The position numbers were made by a program, and so were the translations under genes. Under the pieces are notes generated by a model that saw only the letters and a program-made list of their open reading frames with translations, did not search any database and was not told where the DNA came from. From positions 104,572,399 through 104,636,398 of the forward strand of contig NC_134082.1 in NCBI RefSeq assembly GCF_000715075.1: 64,000 nucleotides of DNA, in the 5' to 3' direction. Every line of letters starts with the position of its first letter. Position 1 is the stretch's first letter. Source of the stretch: Nicotiana tabacum. Taxonomy: Eukaryota; Streptophyta; Magnoliopsida; Solanales; Solanaceae. Of the stretch, positions 14,375 to 25,186 are shown piece by piece.

Positions 14375-14525
14375 AGCATAATAAAATCTAGACCTTTTTA
14401 GCATAGTAAAATATAGACCCTTTTAGCGTAGTAAAATTTAGAGCCTTTTTAGCGTAGTAAAATGTAGACCCTTTTAGCGTAGTAAAATTTAGAGCCTTGT
14501 AGCGTAGTAATGTGTAGTATTTTAG
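14375..14525. repeat. Tandem repeat, ~29 bp unit, about 5 copies
   Basis: Units of the form TTTTAGCGTAGTAAAATTTA + GAGCC follow each other, with variants GCATA/GCGTA and GACCC/GAGCC. It is inside the MULE and non-coding. Confidence 0.9.
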
Positions 14526-14629
14526 CTTAGAATTCCTTTTGTTTAAGTATCTTATACTGGTAGTTGAAAATGCAAACTTTGTACAATTAAGTTAATAATT
14601 GTATCAACACACATAATTACTAATGTTAA

Positions 14630-14808
14630 TTTGGTGCCACTGGGCCTCAAAATATCGAGCCCGAAACCCGCAAAATATCGAGCCCGGAACCTATATATAT
14701 ATATAATTTGTACAATTAAGTTATTAAAAATATGAATTTAAATTATAAAACAAACACATAATTATTAATGATAGTTTGGTGCCACTAGGCCTCAAAATAT
14801 CGAGCCCG

Positions 14809-14907
<99 letters not shown>

Positions 14908-15026
14908 ATTTGTACAATTAAGTTATTAAAAAATATGAATTTAAATTATAAAACAAATACATAATTATTAATGATAGTTTGGTACCCCTGAGCCTTAAAA
15001 TATCGAGTCCAGAACCCATAGGTATA

Positions 15027-15064
<38 letters not shown>

Positions 15065-15745
15065 ATTTGTACAATTAAGTTATTAAAAAATATGAATTTA
15101 AATTATAAAACAAACACATAATTATTAATGATAGTTTGGTGCCACTAGGCCTCAAAATATCGAACCCGAAACCCATAGGTATATATATATATATATATAA
15201 TTTGTACAATTAAGTTATTAAAAATATGAATTTAAATTATAAAACAAACATATAATTATTAATGATAGTTTGGTGCCACTGGGCCTCAAAATATCGAGTC
15301 CGGAACCCATAGGTATATATATATAATTTGTACAATTAAGTTATTAAAAAATATGAATTTAAATTATAAAACAAACACATAATTATTAATGATAGTTTGG
15401 TGCCACTGGGCCTCAAAATATCGAGCCCGGAACCCATAGGTGCATATATATATATATAATTTGTACAATTAAGTTATTAAAAATATGAATTTAAATTATA
15501 AAATATATATATATATAATTTGTACAATTAAGTTATTAAAAATATGAATTTAAATTATAAAACAAACATATAATTATTAATAATAGTTTGGTGCCACTGG
15601 GCTTCAAAATATATATACATATATATACGTACAATTAAGTTATTAAAAAGTATGAATTTAAATTATAAAACAAACACATAATTATTAATGATAGTTTGGT
15701 GCTACTGGGATTCAAATATCGAGCCTGGAACCCATAAGTATAATT
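14630..15745. repeat. Tandem repeat of ~130-200 bp with embedded TA/GT microsatellites
   Basis: Seven to eight copies start with TTTGGTGCCACTGGGCCTCA, continue through AAAATATCGAGCCCGGAACC and ATAATTTGTACAATTAAG, and end in CACATAATTATTAATGATAG. Each copy carries its own TA or GT run of different length (the longest is at 14812-14905). Unit length therefore varies mostly through the microsatellite. Confidence 0.95.
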
Positions 15746-15840
15746 TTTGTATAATGCTAAAAATTGTGTATCTCAAAAAATTAATATTTAATATACAGAA
15801 TAAAATACAATTAGTGTTGTTTTAATTTACAGTTGATGAC

Positions 15841-17863
15841 ATGGACGCGACTATACATCCCGGCCCTCGGACATTGGATCTATTAGCCCTACAGCCCCCG
15901 CATAGATCCGAGTATATATGGGACGGACATTTGCTTATGCAAACTTTCCGGGCCAGGAGAGTGGATCTATTGTGGGATTTTTGAGTCATAGAGTTCTACT
16001 TCCCCGCGTGGTCCATTACCTGGAGGAGATTGGATTATATAGGATTATTAGGATTGGTCGGATACAGCTCGACCAGGCTTTGATCACGGCCTTGATTGAG
16101 CGGTGACGACCGGAGACGCACACTTTCCATCTGCCCGTCGGCGAGGCCACCATCACACTCCAGGACGCTGAGATTTTATATGGCTTGTCCGTTGATGGCT
16201 TGCCAGTTTTACTGCCTGCGACCATAAGATATTATTCGCGACAGTCTTATTGGGATATGTTGCACATGCTCATGGGTTTCAGGCCGGAGGACGAGACTGT
16301 AGCGTCTGGGTCCAGTTGTATGTAGTTGGTCCCCATTAGAGACCACCTGGAGCAGATCCACCATACTATCACCGACGAGTCAGCGGAGGTGGATGTACAA
16401 CGATATATGAGGGTGTTGTTGCTCCTTCTACTTGGGGGTCTTGTTCCCGAACACTTCGGGGAACCTAGTGAGCCTCCGTTTTCTGCATCATATTGGTCGG
16501 TTTGAGGATACAGTCATCTACAACTGGGGTGGTGTTGTCATCTCATATTTGTATAGGCAGATGTGTCGGGCTTTTATCGGCACACAGAGAGACGTTGGTG
16601 GCTTTCTTCCGCTTCTACAGGTGACAACATATTCAAATAATATGTCCATTAGTTACAATTCTACCTAGTTATAGTTAATCTTATACTTTACATCAACTTT
16701 GTATGTTAGGTTTGGGCCTGGGAGCGATTTCTGCAGTTTCAGCCACTCTACCACAGCTACCGGCTAATGTAGAAATTTTGCATCTCCTTCTAGCCTGTAG
16801 GTGGTTTTTGCGTCGTACTCTTGCACGAGAGTATAATGCCCATCATATTCTCCCCCTCTACAGGGATGTGTTGGATCTGTTGGAGGATGCACATGTGAAT
16901 ATCTAACTAAACTTACCTGTTATAGATTAACTTAGTGTTGCGCATACTAACGGCTTGTGTTCTTATTTGATAGTTCATCTGGATGTCGTACAGCGATGAG
17001 GTGATAGGTACCCTGCCAGCGTATTGCAAGTTCGGCCGACATATTTGGAGGGCTTCTGTCCAGCTCATATGCCTCGATATTGTTGAGCATCATGCCTCCG
17101 AGCGGGTATTTTATCAGTTTGACATGCCACAGCCTATACCGAGTCCACGAGCTGGACGTTCCTGACGAGCTGGTGGTGCCGGACAACATGGTCGTGGGCG
17201 GAGAGGAGGTGATCCCCAGCAAGGGCGTTGAGGCTTCTGCTGATGATGTTGCTGCTGATATGGCAGGTGGCATGCATGAGACGGACATGCCGTCTTACAA
17301 CCTTGGAATTTATCGCACTCCAGTGCCATCGCAGGTGACCCCACCGGGTCAATTATTGATCACGGGCTCGTATATTCAAGGAGTGGATTGGGTAGATACT
17401 TCCCAAGCCCGTCTACTATTGATGATGAGCGACCGACCCGAGATTTTTATAGTGGGCGCCAACTGAGTTATGGCTCCACATCACATGCGCAGGTATGAGT
17501 TTATTAGTATTGAATTTGAATTAGTTTTAACTGTAACTTATTTATTTTCTTTAAATTTATTAATTTCCTTTTTAAGGCTTCATGCGATGCTGCGACAAAT
17601 GACTACATTCAGGATCCAGACACGATGATGGTAAGACAATATAAATTGTTGTGAATTATTATGTAGTTTTCTATACTAAGTTTCATATTATTATGTAGGC
17701 TTTTACTGGACCTGACTACAACACCGATACATGTCATCCTGCGCCGCATCCGGCTATAAGGAGACGACTTGATGATGATGATCCTGATAGTGCACCCGGG
17801 CGGGAGGGGATTCGGCTCAGGCCAACGGTTGCATTGAGACACACCGGATACGGGACACATTGA
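15841..17863 (+). pseudogene. Plant mobile domain (PMD) gene captured by the MULE
   Basis: Exons can be traced: 15841-16620, 16710-16894, 16974-17492, 17577-17630, 17699-17863, all with GT-AG borders. Conserved PMD pieces include [97 protein letters not shown] and a C-terminus ending LRHTGYGTH. Plants annotate such proteins as 'serine/threonine-protein phosphatase 7 long form homolog' or aminotransferase-like PMD; host members (MAIL1/MAIN) act in the nucleus in silencing and meristem upkeep. This copy is broken by a frameshift in a T run near 15978, TGA at 16105 (ERW site), TAG at 16323-16325 and an exon 2 stop, so it is probably dead. Confidence 0.88.
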
Positions 17864-18148
17864 TTCGTCCTTTTTTTTATTGGTGTAAATAATATTTTTG
17901 TATACATTAACAACAATATTTAATCGAATATGCCCATTACTTTTTTAGTTCCCCATTCGTTTGATAGTTTCATATAACAACACAAGCACTTAAACTTAAC
18001 TTTCACTTCAATTAAAATAAAATTTAGTACAACAAACAAGGAAAACATTACTACACCACAAACACAAGCACAAACACAAATATAGCAGGCCAACATAATA
18101 AAAATACATGAAATATGAAAAATACACTAAACACATACATGCCAATGT

Positions 18149-18617
18149 TTAGCTCCGGTTGCCATTTATTCTCCGCTCCAACCACTTAAATCGTTCTTCC
18201 AGTTGTTCTTTTTCTTCTTCTACCTCTTTCAGTTTTGCCTTCACCTCCGCAAGTTCCCGTTTATATATTTTTTTTTACGTTCCTTTTGTGCTTCACAATT
18301 CCATTGTGTTTTCCATTTTTCTTCTTCCACCTCCTTCAGTTTCGCCCTCAAGTTTGCAATAATTGTATTGCTTTCTTTTTCATATTCCCATTGTCTTAAA
18401 CACCCATTATGAAGATACTGCAGTTGTTCTTTGTAGCATTCCTGATAACATGGTTCATCAACCCATTCCTCAAAATCACAAATAGGTTTGCTGGGAACCT
18501 TGTAAACTGGTTCATACAGTGCCAGTAGTGGCGTCCAACTTCACCACTGTCCCAATAATTTTGCATCAAGCATGTTTTTCCACACTTGCACTTTGGTAGA
18601 CGAAGAGGTTGAGCCAT
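18149..18617 (-). pseudogene. GRF zinc-finger / coiled-coil protein gene, frameshifted
   Basis: On the minus strand the frame starts MAQPLRLPKCKCGKTC at 18617 and continues QNYWDSGEVGRHYWHCMN. The C-x-C ... C ... C spacing is that of the GRF-type zinc finger, a small module thought to bind single-stranded nucleic acid. A one-base slip near 18500 leads to PICDFEEWVDEPC, then a long charged coiled coil (LRAKLKEVEEEK, repeated as VKAKLKEVEEEKEQLEERF). A second slip in an A9 run near 18272 precedes the end RRINGNRS and TAA at 18149-18151. Restored length would be ~155 aa. It is carried by the MULE between the PMD gene and the transposase. Confidence 0.75.
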
Positions 18618-18726
18618 TTGTGAAATATTTGCTTTTAGTAAAAAAAACCTTACTTTTAATGAAATATTTACTTTTAGTAAATTTTGAGCACACAAAATAA
18701 CTCCAATGATCCCGTTATTTATAGGC

Positions 18727-19180
18727 GAGACAACACACACATAACGTAGTGTTCACCCGCGCTAAATACATAATGTACTATCTAATGGCGCTATATTTTG
18801 CATGTTAAATATCATGATGCTGACAAGACAACTTTATGTCAGCTGGTCAGCTTTTTCAGTTCGACAAGACCACACACACATAACGTAGTATTCAACCGCG
18901 CTAAATACATAACGTACTATCTAATGGCGCTATATTTTGCGTGTTAAATATCATGATGTTGACAAGATAACTTTATGTCAGCTGGTCAGCTTTTTCAGTT
19001 CGACAAGACAACACACACATAACGGACTATCTAATGCGCTATACATAATGTACTATCTAATGATGCTATATTTTGCGTGTTAAATATCATGATGTTGACA
19101 AGACAACTTTATGTCAGTTGGTCAGCTTTTTCAGTTCGACAAGACAACACACACAAAACTGTATATTTAACCGCTCTAAA
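18727..19180. repeat. Tandem repeat, ~139 bp unit, 3 full copies plus a partial
   Basis: Copies start near 18727, 18866, 19006 and 19142 with GACAACACACACATAACG. They contain CTATCTAATGGCGCTATATT, ATCATGATGCTGACAAGA and GTCAGCTGGTCAGCTTTTTC. The third copy has lost a segment. The array lies just upstream of the GRF gene and contains TATAGCGCC-like words related to those in the MULE ends. Confidence 0.92.
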
Positions 19181-19311
19181 TATACAGATAAATTTATTAA
19201 ATTATTATTTAAATAGGTAAAATGGGAAAGTACAAATCATAATTAACAAGTATAATTTTATTTCATAAATCTTGCAACATAGACATAACAACTAATTATT
19301 ACAACATCAAC

Positions 19312-21117
19312 TCATGGGTAGTTAGGTACACTAGAAGAACACCCATCACGAGCTTGATTAGTTTTGCCACCCAAACCAGCTGAAGGACATTTACGACGGT
19401 CTTGTCCTGTTTTCGAGCATATACCACATTTGCGCGCATAAACAGTATCACTAACATCCATTTGGTTCCGTATACGTGTATTCTGGTATTCCTGGACTCC
19501 GCTTAAGCTTTCATTCAACAACTGTCCCAGGGATAAAGTGTTGCAGTGCGACCATGTACTTTGGCAGAGATGCAAATGACTTATCCCAATTATCGTAGAC
19601 AATTTCAAACGCTCGTTTGTGCCTGAGAAATGCCTTTCTTTTCGTAATGGTATGGCCATATTCCTGGTGGACTGATGTAATGCACTCTTTGATTTTATAC
19701 CTTATGAACGCTTCGAGGTGCGAAATAAGTACAAGAGAAATCAAGTCAATATCCAAGTTGAAGTGATTCCCGTTGAATGTGTCCATTTCGCATGTGTGAG
19801 TGGGAATGTATTTACCTACTTTCCACATACCTGTCTTCTTCTTGGTCGCACGCAACATCTAATTACATGGCCAAAACCACCTGCGACAAACAACCTTGTA
19901 TACCATCGGACTTGACTCCCATACCTGCATCTCACGACACTCTTTTACATTGTGCATTTTACAAGCCCTGCTTACGCGCGCTTTATCAGGAAAAAGCATC
20001 CCCGTTGCAAGCACCGTTGGTCTAGACTCATCCCACATTGTTGTCCGGATTTCATCAAAATCCCTTGTGAGAGCTTCCACATCCGACACGGTTGGCAAGT
20101 TATCAATGTAAGGAATCTCCCTTGAATAAAACGGCACTTCGGACTCGTACACTCTTCGTCTATGGGGTCTCTCTTCAAATTAGGCCCTTCCTCCTCATCC
20201 TGCACATCACCATCCTCACGAGGAAAGGGTGTCTCGTCTCCGGATTCATCGACATTGTTATCGTATTCATTGTTCTGTTCCTCACTCTGTGCATCTGCCA
20301 GATCCCGATGTAATACGTCATTTTCGGGCAATTGAGTGAGTATAGGTGGTTCAACTTGCCCGTTTTCACTGCACAACCAACAAAAATATAGCCACTGAAT
20401 TAGTAAATGCTTTCCATATGGCTATATCACTTCACTTACAAGTCGTAATGTGATGAAATTCCATGATGGACGTTTTCAATTAGGTGATGACTACCGGATG
20501 AGCCACTTGTAAAATTCATATCCGGCCGGTACTCCCTATTAAATATATGAGCGTTAATACAAATTCAATACACCAAAAATATACATAATTAACACAAATA
20601 AAAATTGAAGTTTATCACTCGTCTTGTGAATTATGAAAAGCAGGGTATAAATTATTTTCTCGCTGCTCATTCGCCGGCGGTGATAAGTTTAAATCAAGGA
20701 AAATTCTTTCATCCGGAACCATCCGGCAAAAACTGTTCCAGAATAACCACCTGATGACTAGGGGTTATCTCTACTACGCACAACCTCATTTTTTGGAACG
20801 TCTTCGACCTTCACGTACATCTCCAACATTGTGATTACAAGAAATTCCCGGCATTCATCCGGAGTCCTCAGAAAATCACTCAAAGTTTCATCATTGTCGA
20901 TGTTAAACTCCGAGTAAAAAGCAACTCCTTGCGGAGTGATGGAATACAGATATCTTCCGGTTACTTTAAGTATCACTAAACGTTTCCTCACACTCATTTT
21001 TTTGCATAATAACGATATCAATTTATCGTACTCCATTGTAAGTGGCAATTTAACATGACACTGAGCAGGTAAACTGTAGCCCACGGAGTTATTCTCCATC
21101 ACAACCTCACCCCCCAA
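19312..21117 (-). pseudogene. MuDR-type transposase, internally deleted
   Basis: Pieces in order on the minus strand. The N-terminal PB1-like module is 21117-20758 (LPLTMEYDKLISLLCKKM). An acidic linker follows at 20376-20160. The MuDR DNA-binding region is 20152-19511 (DFDEIRTTMW, RACKMHNVKECREMQVWES, VCRRWFWPCN, KVGKYIPTHTCEMDTFNGNH, HKRAFEIVYDNWDKSFASLP and GTVVE). The C-terminal CCHC knuckle is 19440-19312 (CGICSKTGQDRRKCPS). A TAG replaces the Trp codon after WPCN at 19856-19858. Between GTVVE and the knuckle the whole DDE catalytic core and the SWIM region, normally several hundred residues, are missing. It could not move the element; any mobility would need another copy's enzyme. Confidence 0.88.
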
Positions 21118-21427
21118 TATAATGAAACTATTATTCTACGCTCTTCAGACATAATGAAAAAATGCTGGAGAATTTAACAACAATAACGTTTCAACAAGAG
21201 TATGGAAATGGCTAGCTGGGAAATTTCTACGCTATACACCTTTTGTATGAATTTCTATACAATCCTAACCTCTTTTTATAGGAAATGGCTAGCTGATTTT
21301 TTTTTATATATATAGCGCCCAAAAAGTGGGCACTATACACTTTTGAATTATTGAAGTCAGGAATTATTGGTGGGGCCACGAAAAAGGTATATAACACTCA
21401 AATACTGGATGCTATACATAAAGTTTT

Positions 21428-21620
21428 ATGTATAGCGCCGGGTTTTTGGGCGCTATACCTGTTAGTGTCAGCTTTTTATATATAGCGCCCAAATACTGGG
21501 CGCTCGGCACAATTAACGTTAATGTATAGCGCCCAATATTTGGGCGATCTATATAAAAATATCATTTTTTTTAACATCTATTAAGGTGCTACTTGTCCAA
21601 AAGAATCACATTTTGGTTTC
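21428..21620 (-). repeat. MULE right terminal inverted repeat
   Basis: The inverted partner of 13668-13853. Just inside it, 21300-21430 holds extra copies of TATAGCGCCC and its complement GGGCGCTATA, so the subterminal region is rich in short palindromic words of the sort transposases bind. Confidence 0.9.
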
Positions 21621-22250
21621 GGACACTTTTTCTTGGACGTTTTCTTTGAATGACATCTCTTTTTCATTATCTCTTACACGTACCGATATACAGTGTTTCG
21701 TGCATTCATTCCCAAAATCATTTCTTTGATTGGGATACCAAAATATTTGACTAAAGTTGAAAATTATTTCGGCTTTTAAGTGCCCATCCTTTGACACTAT
21801 TTAGCACTACATACATTCAAACTTGGGTGTTTGTGGATGCACGCGATATTATTAAAATATGAAGAGGATATATACAAAGTGAAAAAGGTGGGGTCTTGGT
21901 AGTATATATATAGAGAGAGAGTATATCAAAGATTTAAAGACAAGAGAGTATAATAATAAAGATAATAAAGGGGATGGGGCATTGGGTTTGTCAACAGCTT
22001 AAAAATGTTATAAATGCAAATAGCTAAGACAAGCAGAGAGAAAAGAGTGTGAACAGAAAGCAGAAAATCAGAGCAAAAACGGTGAAAGGGGAGGTTGGCT
22101 TTTGGTTACAGAGTTCAGAGAGACGCAGAAGATGCTGCTGCAGATGGCATCCATGGGCTAATTTGGTTGACTCACCTTTGACTTGTATTTTATTGAGTAG
22201 CACTGAATGAGCTGGCAGGAGGGACCACGTGATCTTGACCATTTTTATCA
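21621..22250. other. Intergenic, no gene seen
   Basis: AT-rich with a GA/TA run near 21905-21925. No coding features. Confidence 0.5.
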
Positions 22251-22569
22251 CGTTTGGCCAAAAAAATTGAGTTGTTTGGCTAAGCTTTTGGAAGGAAAAA
22301 AGTGCTTTTGAGGAGAAGCAGAAGCAGTTTTGGAAAAACAAAAAAAAGTAGTTTCTCTTCAAAAACACTTTTTGAGAAGCACTTTTGAGAAAAATATACT
22401 TAGAAGCAGTTTTTTAAAGCTTGGCCAAACACTAATTGCAGCTCAGAAGTATTTTTCAAACTAATTAGCTAAACACAAACTACTTCTCGCCAAAATACTT
22501 TTGAGAAAAAATACTTTTAAAAAAAGCACTTCTCAAAATAAGTTAATTTTTACAGCTTGGCCAAACGGG
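22251..22569. mobile_element. MITE with TTTGGCCAA ends (Solanaceae hAT-like)
   Basis: Begins CGTTTGGCCA and ends TGGCCAAACG, an inverted terminal pair. The inside is rich in complementary words AAAAGTGCTTTTGAG, AGAAGCAGTTTT and AAAGCACTTCTC, which would fold into a long hairpin. The same GTTTGGCCAA...AGAAGTGCTT family is very common in Solanaceae. No clear 8-bp duplication is seen. Confidence 0.7.
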
Positions 22570-22794
22570 CTATTAAACTAGAGCTAGTTACTAAACTCCA
22601 TTAGTTAAACTTTATATATTGGTGCCAAAGCGGTTAGTACATGCTCTATTTTAAAAACTTAATTCTCACGTGTGAGTTGTGATTTCCCCACTTCAGTCTA
22701 GTGTTTCACTTCTGCGTTTTGAAGTTATCTCGGTGAAAAGGAAAAGGGTCAAGAAAATATACTAATACATCATTTAACTTGCAAGTCATTTAGG

Positions 22795-23085
22795 TCCCGT
22801 CTCGCCATAAATTTTGGTAATTTTTTCAATATTTTGTAAAACACTGTTTGTTCATGGAATATGATCAATTTTTGAAAGAAAAAAAAACTTCAAGTTCCCA
22901 AAATTGGTTTAAGGTTGTTTTTGGGTGAAAATTTTGATTCCACTCGCAAAACTTTAACTTTTTTTTCAAATAAAATATATGTTCAAACACAACTTCAATT
23001 TCCAAAACTTATTTTTCAATACAACTTCAAAAAAATATATTCAAGTTTCAATCAAATCTATGTCAAATGCTAGTTTAGCGTTCAA
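22795..23085. mobile_element. Possible second MITE-like repeat
   Basis: Contains TTCAAACACAACTTCAATTT and CAAGTTTCAATCAAATCTATG, words I associate with another frequent Solanaceae MITE. An inverted partner region lies at its left (AATTTTGGTAATTTTTTCAA). The borders are uncertain. Confidence 0.35.
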
Positions 23086-24648
23086 TTTATGTTTATGTGA
23101 TTGAGGCTTTTAGCCTCTAAGGATTGAACAAGTTTGAGGTGCAACTTTTGCAGATATTCAAAGGTTTCAACTTTGAAATGAGGAGTCAAAAGTAGAGTAC
23201 TGGATTAACTAAAACCCAGAAATAATAGGCACGCCTTATCAATTCTATTCCCATTCGGAGCTATTATAAATTCACCAAATGGATCAGTCAAAAGAAGGTA
23301 AATTCAGAGTTCCTCGAGCTGTTCATTATCTTCTCTTCTTTAAGTGCAACATGTCAATAACTTTAATGCTAAACCATTGTACTATGCACGTATGAAATAG
23401 ACTTGTGTTTTGTCTTTAGATGGATATATTGAGTTATACAAGCTATATGATTCTCTTTTTCGTACTAAAATCACTCATCAAACTCATTTTTTTTATCATA
23501 TAAAATCACACGTCAAACTTATATATAAAAAAACACAATGCAGGGAATTTAATTTCTTCTTGTTAAAATGTAGTTTGCTAGAATCAGAGTGGCTTGGGTC
23601 TAAATTTTCTATAACTGTGGGTCATAGTCCAATCTGTTCAATTTAAAATCATTGTTTTTTTTGGTAATAAACTGTGAATATTACCAACCAAACAAATTTA
23701 CAAACCAAGAGCATCTAGTTCCCAAACCACCTTTTAGGAAGGGTGCTAATACTGAGACCTCAGAAAGACAACTCCCCATCTATGCAATCTAATTACAAAG
23801 CCTATTAAACAAAACTTGACAGTTCCTAGCTCTCCTTGAGCCTATACAATTGCTAATTCTCTCCCTAAGTTCTTTTTGAATCTGTAAAACTATAAAATCA
23901 TTGTTATTAATTATTATATTGTATGTTTTTAAAATGTTTGATAACCAAACCAAATCAAAGATTTTTGTCCATTTTTTTACGGCCGAGTGAAAAAGCGTGA
24001 GAAGTATAAATGAAGAGTTTATACTGATACAGAAAATTGACTCGCCAATTAATATATCTCCTGCAACTTGAATAGATCGAACGGGGTACACTGTTGTGGT
24101 TAAACATTATGGTAGATTGGTTATGAGTTATGACATAAAAGGACAATATAATGACCCTGATTACAAATAAATGTAAAGGCAAGAACGGCATTTGTGTGTG
24201 GATAAGTTAATACCCAGTTGACTAAAGGCATTTGCCAGTACATTATTTAGTAAGAGATAGTATGGGATTTAAAGATTGATTGCAACAGTCTGGGCTGCCG
24301 TACTCAAATTGGAAACCAATTCAACTCGGATGCATGTTTTAAAACGAGATGAGTAATACTCTATTGAGCAAAAATTCCCTTGGAAACAGGCTATTTGCAT
24401 CATGCCAAAAAGCATCCAATAATTCAGCGTTGAAGGGGAAGAAACCCCTCTTTATATTTGAGTAGCAAACTAAATCATGATCGCTGATCACGAACGCAAG
24501 GGTAAACGTATCTGCCAAGGATTTTGACTTAATAGTCACCCATTTCCAAATTCAAAAAAGGCAGGCCTCTATAATTCTTCCAATCTATAGAAGCTTGTGA
24601 CAAGACCTCTCGTGAATAGGGGAAACATTATTTTCATAAGAAACCATT
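23086..24648. other. Intergenic, no gene seen
   Basis: Open frames at 23410-23646, 23789-24091 and 23955-24191 show no known domain. I see no splice-consistent gene. Confidence 0.5.
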
Positions 24649-24882
24649 CACTACTAGAAATTCGATCAAATCCGTCAGCTGTCGATCGACCGATTTTCGG
24701 TCAAAAATCCGATCAAAATCGTTCACTTTTTACGATTGTCCTTATTCTTTTGGGTTGGACGTGGAATTTAATTGACCGATGAAAATAGGTCGATCACAAC
24801 CGACCGAATCGTTCGCTTTTCGGTCGACTGTTGCTAGTTACTGGTCGACCTCAGTCAGTTTTTGACCGAATTTCTAGTAGTG
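24649..24882. mobile_element. CACTA-type MITE, 234 bp, with ATT target duplication
   Basis: Starts CACTACTAGAAATTCG and ends CGAATTTCTAGTAGTG, a perfect 15-16 bp inverted terminal pair of the CACTA (En/Spm) type. It is flanked by ATT at 24646-24648 and ATT at 24883-24885, the expected 3-bp duplication. The interior is built from CGACCGA / TCGGTCG words (CGATCGACCGATTTTCGG, AACCGACCGAATCG), so it can form a stem. It is non-coding and would rely on a CACTA transposase elsewhere. Confidence 0.95.
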
Positions 24883-24893
24883 ATTTCCCAATC

Positions 24894-25186
24894 TGTCAAG
24901 ATTATGAACTCTAAGTGAGCTCCACTCCTCATTCAATGGAGGATTCAGAATATTCTAGAATATGTATTTCGAAGAGAGGGAGAAATGAGCAGTGAGGAGT
25001 CTTTGATTTGAAAAATGAAACTAAAAAATATCTATTACTGAGCATCGTCCTCTTTATACACATAACAAACAAAAAATACAACTAAACTAACTAAGTTGAC
25101 AACTAAAACCTAACTAATGCTATGTTGACTCAGCAGTATATATACAAGTGTAATACAAGTTCGTATAAATATAGAATATAATCTCA
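24894..25186 (-). repeat. Copia 3' LTR
   Basis: Read on the minus strand it runs TGAGATTATATTC ... ATAATCTTGACA. On the plus strand both LTRs share GATTATGAACTCT and GGAGGATTCAGAATATTCTA. Confidence 0.93.

Larger units (their letters stand above)
13668..21620. mobile_element. Mutator-like (MULE) transposon carrying PMD and GRF genes
   Basis: Two inverted copies of ~190 bp face each other at 13668-13853 and 21428-21620. Each has the landmarks CAAAATGTG, ACAAGTAGCA, CTTAATAG, AATGATATTTTTATAT, then TATAGCGCCC-type words and AGCTGACACTAACAGG. Between them lie MuDR transposase remnants (-), a plant mobile domain pseudogene (+) and a GRF zinc-finger pseudogene (-), plus three tandem arrays. Long TIRs and a MuDR protein define a MULE. 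I found no clean 9-bp target duplication, so the outer limits are good to a few bases at best. Confidence 0.88.

Noticed and set aside
14375..14525. CRISPR-like array of short repeats
   Set aside because: Units are head-to-tail without unique spacers, and the DNA is plant nuclear.
14776..14964. Open frame reading YIYIYI...VCVCVC
   Set aside because: Translation of a TA/GT microsatellite, not a gene.
16947..17352. Minus-strand frames over the PMD region
   Set aside because: Antisense shadows of PMD exon 3, which has clear family similarity on the plus strand.
18159..18412. Plus-strand frames rich in Phe/Ser
   Set aside because: Antisense of the GRF protein's coiled coil (Lys/Glu codons read backwards).
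13668..21620. 9-bp target duplication for the MULE
   Set aside because: The bases outside the best TIR ends (left ...TTCATTCATTG, right GGACACTTT...) do not match, so none is claimed.
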